A stretch of DNA of 64,000 bases from Chlorocebus sabaeus. Its lineage: Eukaryota > Chordata > Mammalia > Primates > Cercopithecidae. Location: positions 128,876,163 to 128,940,162 of the forward strand of contig NC_132914.1 of assembly GCF_047675955.1 (NCBI RefSeq). The letters run 5' to 3'. Numbering within the stretch: position 1 is the first letter of the stretch; the number at the start of each line of letters is the position of its first letter. The notes beneath the pieces were generated by a model that saw nothing but the letters and a program-made list of their open reading frames with translations, was not told the DNA's origin and made no database searches. A program made the translations under genes and the position numbers. Positions 57,433 through 64,000 of the stretch are shown here, piece after piece.

Positions 57433-57650
57433 ATGTACGGCGCGGGCGGGGGCCGCGCCAAACCCGAGAGGAAAAGTGGCGCGAAGGAGGAGGCCGGGCC
57501 AGGCGGTGCCGGCGGTGGGGGCAGCCGAGTGGAGCTCTTGGTTTTCGGCTATGCCTGCAAGCTGTTCCGGGACGACGAGCGGGCCCTGGCTCAGGAACAG
57601 GGACAGCACCTCATCCCCTGGATGGGGGACCACAAGATCCTCATCGACAG
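57433..57650 (+). CDS. SFSWAP: SFSWAP coding exon 1 (residues 1-72 and part of 73)
   Basis: SFSWAP is a nuclear splicing regulator, the vertebrate homologue of Drosophila suppressor-of-white-apricot. It contains two SURP (SWAP) modules and an RS domain, and it affects alternative splicing of targets such as CD45 and fibronectin. This exon starts at the ATG of 57433 and encodes a Gly/Lys-rich start (MYGAGGGRAKPERKSG) followed by the conserved LLVFGYACKLFRDDERAL and HLIPWMGDHKILID text. The exon ends at ACAG|GTCGGT with phase 2, so Arg73 is split across the junction. The donor is weak, with C at +3. If the intron is not removed, the frame continues to a stop at 58117-58119, giving a 228-residue product. 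The start choice rests on the match to the known N-terminus and on the CpG-island position. Sequence identity to the human protein looks very high from memory. Confidence 0.96.
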
Positions 57651-60263
57651 GTCGGTTCCTCCCCCCACCCGTCGATCCTCCCCTTCCCTCACCCGCTTGA
57701 TCTCGTCTGATGTTGACTTGACTGCAAGGACTGCAGAGGGTTTTCTGGAGCCAGCGGGGATCTGGGGGACACCCCCTCCCCTGTCCCCACCTCCTGCTGG
57801 TGTTCTGGTGGGGAGGGGGACGGTGAAACCTGCCCTAAGGCACTGGCTGGAATTACGTGCCGCGTCCGTCTCCGGAGGGATCGTCTTTGGTCCCGCAGCC
57901 CCCTCGACCCCTCACCCTGTCGCTGGGCTGCAGTTGGCGATTTTGCGCGGTGAAAGCTGCCAGTGCCCAGGGTCTCCTTCTGAGCGCACCTGGGCCTGCC
58001 GCCCGGCGATGCCATGGGGTCGCGCGCTGGTTTTCTACTCGCCGCGCTCCCACTGCTCGGTGTACTGGGAGGGTAGCCTGGGAGGCGTGCCTTTATTCTT
58101 CCGAACCGCCGCTCACTGAGACCGTGGCTAGAAGTCTCTTTTGGACCCTGTGAGTTAGCCTTAACCTGTTACCACCCCAGCGCCCTCAGTGGAGCGCCCG
58201 TACTTTAACGGCATGACGTTTGACTTCCTGGTGATAATCCGACGAGTTCGACAGATTGAGGTAGTGAGCGAAGTTGCCCGTCAGTTGGCGGCCAGTTGAC
58301 TTCGTGCGGACCCTGGCCTTGCCCTTGGAAGAGATAGTGTTCTTAGGGCTGGTTTCACTGTCTCTTAAAACCGAAGGGTGGAGCTGGGATATAGATGTGT
58401 TGTTTCTTTTCAAATCAAACCTGCTTTAGGTCGTCACTCGAGGGTGTCTAGCCATTATGGGCAGTGGGGGCCTGGGATTAGGGATTTCTAAAGGCGTTTG
58501 ATTTGAAAAGGATAACATTACATGATGTAGGTGGTTTGCTCCCCTCTTTCTTCCCATTTTTTCAATCCCCCTTCCCCTCGTCTCTGGGTTTTGGGGTTGT
58601 TGTGGGGTGGTTTTTTTTCTTTTTTGCCTGTTCGGCTACTTCTGGGGCCCGGACTGAAAAGCTAACCATGACCAACCATTAAACTGTGGAATAGTCTCTC
58701 CACGTGAAGAAAGCCCATCGTTTGAGACCATTAAAACTGGATTCTTCCAAGCCCTGGAACATGACCGTAGGGATGACCTCTGAGCTGGCCAGAATGGACA
58801 CATTAATGACCAAATAGGCCTTTTTCCATCCCTGACGTTTCCACTTGGAATTAGAGCTAGAAAACAAGAACTGGTGAAGGGAGGGCCGCGGAATCAGATC
58901 ATGTCTGGATCTGATGGCTCCGTGCTCTGCTCAAGCCTGCTGTGCCTTCACACCGTGGTTTATATTGAATGTGTCACCTGAGTTATCAGGCTTGCTTTTC
59001 CAAAGTGTCACTTGTGATATTTATCATTAAAGTTTGGTAAGCAATGAAGTCTGAGCTCTTTGTACAGTTTTCCTATCATTCTGTACATGATTTGAGTTAG
59101 GTCTTCCAAAACTGGTGGGGAGCAAACGCCGCACATGTACATGTATAGTATTTTTAATAATAATCTACATTTGTAAGTTAAGGAGGTTTACATCAAAGTC
59201 CAATTAATTTTGAAATTTAATAAAATGCAGTAACTTGACTACCCTGGAATTTTGGGCCTTTTTCTTGTAAATGTCTTTTTTGGTCTACATTAATATTTTT
59301 GGTTCCCATTACAAAAGTCAGCATTTAAAAAATAAGCAGACTTTTGTTTGTTTCTCTACGTTTGTTTTTGAAACCCTAAATCTGAGTGTTTTAAGTAAAA
59401 TTCACTAACTCACTCATTTATTATCTGACAGTTTTACACGTTGACAGCATCCTCATTGGATCGTTTATGTTAAAAGCATAGCAGAAAGTGCTCCCATTGT
59501 TTGGCTAAATTACTGATTGGTCCATGCAAGAGAAACATGGAAGTGTCTTCATGTATGTTACTTCCTGCGGGTATAAAGTTCAGAAGGAAATATTGATACC
59601 GTATCTTCTAATAGTTTTGCTCTGTTGCCAGTGAACCTCCTTAAACTGCATGTATATGTCACTGTTCCGATGTATGTGTGTCTCTCTATCACATAACCCA
59701 GCACTTATTTCCTCAGCCAAGTGGCTAGGGGGCGAGCCTAGCCAAGATTTTACCTCCAATGGACGCAAGTTTCTTTGGTGAAGATCTCTCCTGAGAGTTC
59801 GGGACTAGCAGAAAGAAGCGAGGAAATTTCGACCGTTTGGTTCTTACGGATAGGTATTTATGTATTTGGTTTGTGTGAATGTAAGCTATGATATTTAACT
59901 TTTCAGAAAAAAATAATAATTTTTTGCAAGTGGCATTGAATGGTTGACCAAACCATAATGGTAAGAACTGCCAGTGAAGTGGATACCATTTTTCCTAATA
60001 ATGGATTGTTTGCCTTTAGTTATAAATGTTATCTTACTGTGGAAAGGAATTTAGACTTTGTTAAGATAACTTGAGTTTAAAAGTAGGTGAGATATGACTA
60101 TCCAAATTAAATATAAACCTGGGAAGAGTTTTTATACTTGTTTTAATATTTTTGTTTATTTTAATCGGTAAGTATGTGTGTATATATATATATATAAAAC
60201 ACACACACACACGCCAGTCTAGACGTTAATTTCCTTTTATTGACCAGCTTGTTCACATTACAG
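57651..60263 (+). other. SFSWAP: SFSWAP intron 1
   Basis: A 2,613-base intron from GTCGGT to ACATTACAG. It holds the rest of the CpG island, then AT-rich sequence without Alus, unusual for this Alu-dense window. A TG/AT/AC microsatellite (60175-60213) lies about 50 bases before the acceptor, and the pyrimidine tract in front of the acceptor is short and interrupted by an AG about 14 bases upstream. Confidence 0.93.
60175..60213. repeat. Compound TG/TA/CA microsatellite in intron 1
   Basis: GTGTGTATATATATATATAT followed by AAAACACACACACACAC. It ends about 50 bases upstream of exon 2, in the zone where the branch point normally lies. Confidence 0.92.
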
Positions 60264-60433
60264 ATATGATGGACGTGGTCACCTGCATGACCTTTCTGAG
60301 TACGATGCTGAGTATTCCACGTGGAACAGAGATTATCAGCTGTCTGAAGAGGAGGCGCGAATAGAGGCCCTGTGTGATGAAGAGAGGTATTTAGCCTTGC
60401 ATACGGACTTGCTTGAGGAGGAGGCAAGGCAAG
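60264..60433 (+). CDS. SFSWAP: SFSWAP coding exon 2 (residues 73-129)
   Basis: The exon completes Arg73 and encodes YDGRGHLHDLSEYDAEYSTW and on to LLEEEARQ. It contains the two signature words of the SWAP N-terminal (DRY_EERY) domain: D72-R73-Y74, formed across the exon 1/2 junction, and E112-E113-R114-Y115. The 170-base exon runs from phase 2 to phase 1, which joins cleanly to exon 3. The donor CAAG|GTACTG lacks the usual G at +5. Retention of the following intron would add 19 residues and stop at TAA 60490-60492. Confidence 0.96.
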
Positions 60434-61012
60434 GTACTGCTCAAGACAAACTTACTTCAGCAACAAACTTTTTAAAATTTTTAAGTATTTAAAAATTTAC
60501 TCCCATTCATTTTTTTATACTCACTCTTTCTGATATTATCTTGACAGTACCCAGTGGATTGGAAAAACAGGAGTCTTTGCGTTCTGAGAGGACCTCAGGA
60601 TAGTTTATAAATAGAGCCACAAAGAATTTTCCCAGCTTTTGAGGGCAGACTGGGATTTGAAAAAAACAAAAACCAAACTCTTTAACTGTTCTTCTTTAAC
60701 AGTATCGTATAAATAAAATTGATGTTCTTGTCTTTGCCGTAACAATCTTTAATACAGTTCTTAATCCCAAGATTTTCTCAGCAGGAAGAAATTTTCCACA
60801 AAAGACGTGTATTCAGCTGTCTGTGGGTAAACATGTACTGACAAAAGTACATATTGATAGATATAAAGTGTGAATTTTAAAAAATATTTTACCTCAAAAG
60901 GAGGTTGAAAAAAGTATGTTGTATGCTTTACTGATAGCTACAACTTTAGAAATAAAAGTTTTTCTCAGTAATTTTCTATTTTTGTTGATAAAATTCTCAA
61001 TTTTTATTCAAG
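60434..61012 (+). other. SFSWAP: SFSWAP intron 2
   Basis: A short 579-base, AT-rich intron from GTACTG to TTATTCAAG. It contains no transposon. The acceptor has a good T-rich tract. Its small size and weak donor suit intron-retention regulation. Confidence 0.94.
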
Positions 61013-61144
61013 AGGAAGAATACAAGCGATTGAGTGAAGCGCTAGCAGAGGATGGGAGCTACAATGCCGTGGGGTTCACTTACGGTAGCGACTATTATGA
61101 CCCGTCAGAGCCGACGGAGGAGGAGGAGCCTTCCAAACAGAGAG
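61013..61144 (+). CDS. SFSWAP: SFSWAP coding exon 3 (residues 130-173)
   Basis: The 132-base exon encodes EEEYKRLSEALAEDG, then GFTYGSDYYDPSEPTEEEEP and ends SKQR. This is the acidic tail of the DRY_EERY domain before the first SURP module, which lies beyond the window. It leaves phase 1 (AGAG|GTGAGC). This donor is close to consensus, in contrast to those of introns 1 and 2. An open frame that starts upstream at 60916 inside intron 2 and reads through into intron 3 is not the real reading unit. Confidence 0.96.
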
Positions 61145-62095
61145 GTGAGCGGGAAGCTGCCTGGACTGCTGGTGTGGGGCTACCTGTGTACACACAGGCT
61201 GCATGCACCGTGGTCAAGTCTGCAGAACACATCTCTGGCACTCGTGATAACACCACTATGACCACAGGAGAAAACGGGAGTAAGTGGTATTCCTTCTTTT
61301 GGTAAAGCAAAGTTAAAAACTAGAACAGGAATGATTAGTGGAGGTGGAAAGTGAATGCATTGGATCATTTATTTCTCATTGATTCGGGTAACAGAATTAC
61401 TCACTCCAGATTATTTGTTTCTAGATTGTTAACGTATTCATTAATATCCTCAGGGATTCATTCTTGAGACAGTGAAAGAATAGGTGTGAGCTGGGATACA
61501 TTAACCTCACTGCCCTCTCACCAATCTGCTTCTCCATATCCCTCCACGACTGAGACAGTGACACATGCCCAGTGGAAGGACACAGTGAGTGAACTGCTAC
61601 TCCCCAGAAAACAACGCAGCTCTCTGGTAGCCTTGGGGCCACCTAGGGCATATACTCACCACAGTATTTTAAATTAAAGATTTGGAATTTATGCTTCTCT
61701 GAATTAACATGGAAAACTTTGGATATAAAAAATAGTGCTGCTGAAAAACCTGGGCTCATGTGGTGTAGACACAAATATCCTTAATCACTTCAGTAAGCGT
61801 TGAGAGCTCCACTACCACAGCACTGCATCATGGTCAGTCATTAGTTACCAATAATGGTAACATGAACCTGACACATTAAAGACGGATCACTATATTCAGG
61901 ATGTTCTGTTTAAAAAGAAGGAGAACATTAACTTAGAAACTGACTCAAACGTTTAGTAAAGTGGAATTACATCAAATGGAGATTAGTTTTAGAGCTAATT
62001 TAATCTGTTATTCGGAACTTCATTGGTTTCTCCTTCAGTAACGCTTTTTTGTTATCTTTTTAAATTTTTTTATTATAAAATACACAATAATTTTT

Positions 62096-62216
62096 TAAAA
62101 GAGATGGGGTCTCACTGTGTTGCCCAAGCTAGTCTCAAACTCCTGAGCTCAAGTGATCCTACTGCCTTCGCCTCCAAAGCACTGGGATTACAGGCATGAG
62201 CCACCACGTCCAGCGA
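62096..62216 (-). mobile_element. Partial Alu, antisense, in intron 3
   Basis: AGAGATGGGGTCTCACTGTG through GATTACAGGCATGAGCCACC in reverse, one arm only. Confidence 0.85.
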
Positions 62217-62844
62217 AGTAACACATCTTTTAACAAGTGTGAAGCAATTATAGCATTTTAGTTTTAAAGCAGAATGATGTCTGCCACTCCGTGCTGTGAC
62301 TGCACTAGGGTTCTACCCATTGGCACTCTCCAAGGGCTGCAGTCCTAATGGAATGATAGAATGTGGGGCAAACACGCACACAGGCTTTCCTTTTGCCCTG
62401 CCTTTAGTCCTGCTCCTTACTTCATGGGCACAAGAATTACTGTTGCACAGCTCTATTTTATGAGCTTTTAGAGAAACTTTCAAGTGTAATTGTAATTACA
62501 CTGAGTTAAAGGCTAGTTAAGGTACTTAAGACTTTTTGCATTAACTTTCAAGCCTCCCCATCCCTCAGAAGTTACAATGCACTGGAAATGTTCTATCAGG
62601 TCTACAAAGTGAACACCCATTTATTTATCCAGTGTAAGCTTCTCCTTCCTAGGGCTCTGGATAGTTGTGATTTTGTTGTCTTATCTCTAAGCCACACACA
62701 TGAGCTCGACTTTCTGTGGTGTTTTTATCAGAAGGAAAGAATAGATACTATAACCACTTCACAAATAAAGAGTTGAAATACAGTCAGCTTATCGGGTCCA
62801 TATCTGTGGATTCAACCAACCACAGCTCTAAAATATTGGAAAGA

Positions 62845-63030
62845 AAATAACAAGTAAAGTTTTATTGGAACGCAGCAATGCTCATTTGTTTACATATTGT
62901 CTGTTGCCACTTTCCCACTTCAACAGCAGAGTTGAAGAAATGAAACAGACCATGTGGCCCACAAAACCAAAAATATTTATTGATACTGTCTGGCATTTTA
63001 TAGAGTTTGTCAGCCCCAGTTCTCGCTGGT
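62845..63030 (-). mobile_element. hAT-type MER fossil in intron 3
   Basis: AAAGTTTTATTGGAACGCAG, TTTACATATTGTCTGTTGCC, CAGCAGAGTTGAAGAAATG and AAAATATTTATTGATACTGTC follow a common nonautonomous mammalian hAT repeat. It is diverged and its terminal repeats are not clear. Confidence 0.65.
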
Positions 63031-63317
63031 GGACCATTGTCTCGGTGTAATTATTGGGCTAAATGGTGTTCAGTTTGTTACGATTACTGAATTTTGAGAA
63101 CTTCAGCATGACTTAGTTTATCTTCTGAGTATTAGTTTGCTTTCCCCTTAAGATAAAATTCTCTTTAGTATTTTACAGTGTTACTTCTTTTCTTTCTGTA
63201 ATCATGTTCTCAGAACATTACCTTATATACTGATTAATTTCCTTAATGGAAATTGGGCCCACATAAAACTTAGAGCTTGACGTTGTATGTTTAACTTGCA
63301 TTAATATAAGTGAAACA

Positions 63318-63356
63318 CCTAACACACACACATACACACACACACACACACACACG
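63318..63356. repeat. CA dinucleotide microsatellite in intron 3
   Basis: About 18 CA units with one TA interruption. Confidence 0.93.
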
Positions 63357-63961
63357 TGCATATTGTGATAGAATCCAGTACCACGAACAGCCACATTGAG
63401 TGTCACATTCTGTTAAAATAATTTTTTTCCTGAGCCGTCAATATGTCTACATATGTCTTGATTTTCAAAATTACTCTATTGTATTGTTTGTTAGTATTTT
63501 AGAGCCTTGTGACACTAGCCAAAAGCAGTTGATGGTGCCTCCATCTCTGCCATCTTTACTATTTTCAGTCAAGTTTCTATCCTTTAGATGTTCATAATTT
63601 TTCATCATTATTCTATATCCATTTTTTTCTTCTTTTTTAGGGGAATAATGGGGCGGGGACAGGCCCTCACTGCTATATGTCTATTTTTTAATCAAAAGAT
63701 TATTTGAATTTATTTAAATCTGAGTTTTTATTGCAATGGTTGGTTTTTATTTTGTGCTACTAAAGCTGTTTTTTTTTTTTTGTAAATAAAGGTATAGATA
63801 AGAATAGAACAAATCTATTTAACCCATCCATCCCAAAAGGCTATTTCAATTAAAATGCCTTTATTTTTGTGAATAACTTAACATTAAGGAAAGGCTTTTT
63901 GACTAGACAATGTTTTAATCGTTTTTTTCATTTTAGGAAAATATAGTAAAAGTTGTATTTT

Positions 63962-64000
63962 TTAATTTATTTTATTTTATTTTTTTGAGTCAGAGTCTCG
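63962..64000 (-). mobile_element. Start of an antisense Alu, cut by the window end
   Basis: TTTTATTTTATTTTATTTTT followed by GAGTCAGAGTCTCG is the reversed tail and 3' end of an Alu. Confidence 0.75.

Larger units (their letters stand above)
56860..58060 (+). promoter_or_regulatory. SFSWAP: SFSWAP CpG-island promoter
   Basis: GC-rich, CpG-dense sequence surrounds the start of SFSWAP and reaches into intron 1. A CTATAAAA word lies at 57107-57114, CCGGAA words of ETS/GABP type at 57252-57257 and 57273-57278, and YY1-like CCATTTTG and ATGGCGGC words at 57291-57316. The ETS plus YY1 combination is typical of broadly expressed genes. The transcription start is not visible directly. Positions 57250-57310 are my best guess, with a second possibility near 57140 if the TATA-like word is used. 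Confidence 0.85.
61145..64000 (+). other. SFSWAP: SFSWAP intron 3, 5' part
   Basis: The intron begins GTGAGC and runs off the window. It contains a partial Alu (62096-62216), a hAT fossil (62850-63030), a CA microsatellite (63318-63356) and the beginning of a reversed Alu at the window end. I found no further exon matching the next known SFSWAP text. Confidence 0.88.

Noticed and set aside
57348..57710. 120-codon frame overlapping SFSWAP exon 1
   Set aside because: It is out of frame with the recognised protein, needs a non-ATG start and is Arg/Gly-rich as expected in a CpG island.
60916..61305. 129-codon frame around exon 3 as a separate gene
   Set aside because: It is SFSWAP exon 3 plus intron sequence on both sides. 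Splice sites and the match to SFSWAP define the real limits.
1..64000. CRISPR arrays, tRNA genes, snRNA genes or bacterial operons
   Set aside because: The direct repeats are tandem minisatellites without spacers. I saw no paired A and B boxes with a cloverleaf and no U1, U2, U6 or 7SK core. All context is primate nuclear DNA.

Overview
The window is nuclear DNA of a catarrhine primate, most likely an Old World monkey. Alu elements, primate-type L1 copies, ERV-type LTRs, MIR, L2 and hAT fossils fill it. The youngest Alu (16112-16434) carries base changes I associate with the cercopithecid AluYR lineage. The only protein-coding gene I can support is the 5' end of SFSWAP (splicing factor SWAP), on the plus strand. 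In human SFSWAP lies at 12q24.33, in subtelomeric chromosome 12q, and the many GC-rich minisatellites here fit such a setting.

Layout. Positions 1-57000 look intergenic. Positions 1-16000 hold tetranucleotide repeats, GC-rich minisatellites (units of 27, 75 and 52-53 bp), a 1-kb CA/CATGC array (4985-6003), old L1 pieces, several Alus and a 1.16-kb GAT/GGT array (14443-15606). Positions 16000-28000 hold a young Alu, a 5'-inverted L1 with target-site duplications (17231-18829), a 5S rRNA pseudogene (21201-21313) at the edge of an orphan CpG island (21390-22340), and a long decayed L1 (22975-25699). Positions 28000-43000 are relatively GC-rich, mostly single-copy DNA with further minisatellites (39, 57, 41, 101 and 54 bp units) and a TG-rich higher-order array. 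Positions 43000-56000 are nested transposons: an L1 split by an LTR-like element and an Alu, a hAT element holding an Alu, a 5-kb L1 holding four Alus, and a minus-strand LTR next to a tRNA-Leu-like primer binding site.

SFSWAP starts in a CpG island (about 56860-58060). Coding exon 1 is 57433-57650, exon 2 60264-60433 and exon 3 61013-61144. The rest of the window is intron 3. These exons encode residues 1-173, which contain the DRY and EERY signature of the SWAP N-terminal domain. The RNA-binding SURP modules and the RS domain lie beyond the window. Published work on this family describes autoregulation by retention of the first introns. In this sequence introns 1 and 2 have weak donors while intron 3 has a strong one, and each of the first two introns would add an in-frame stop if retained.

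I found no tRNA gene, CRISPR array or bacterial-type operon. Subfamily names for old repeats come from reading only and are given with reduced confidence.
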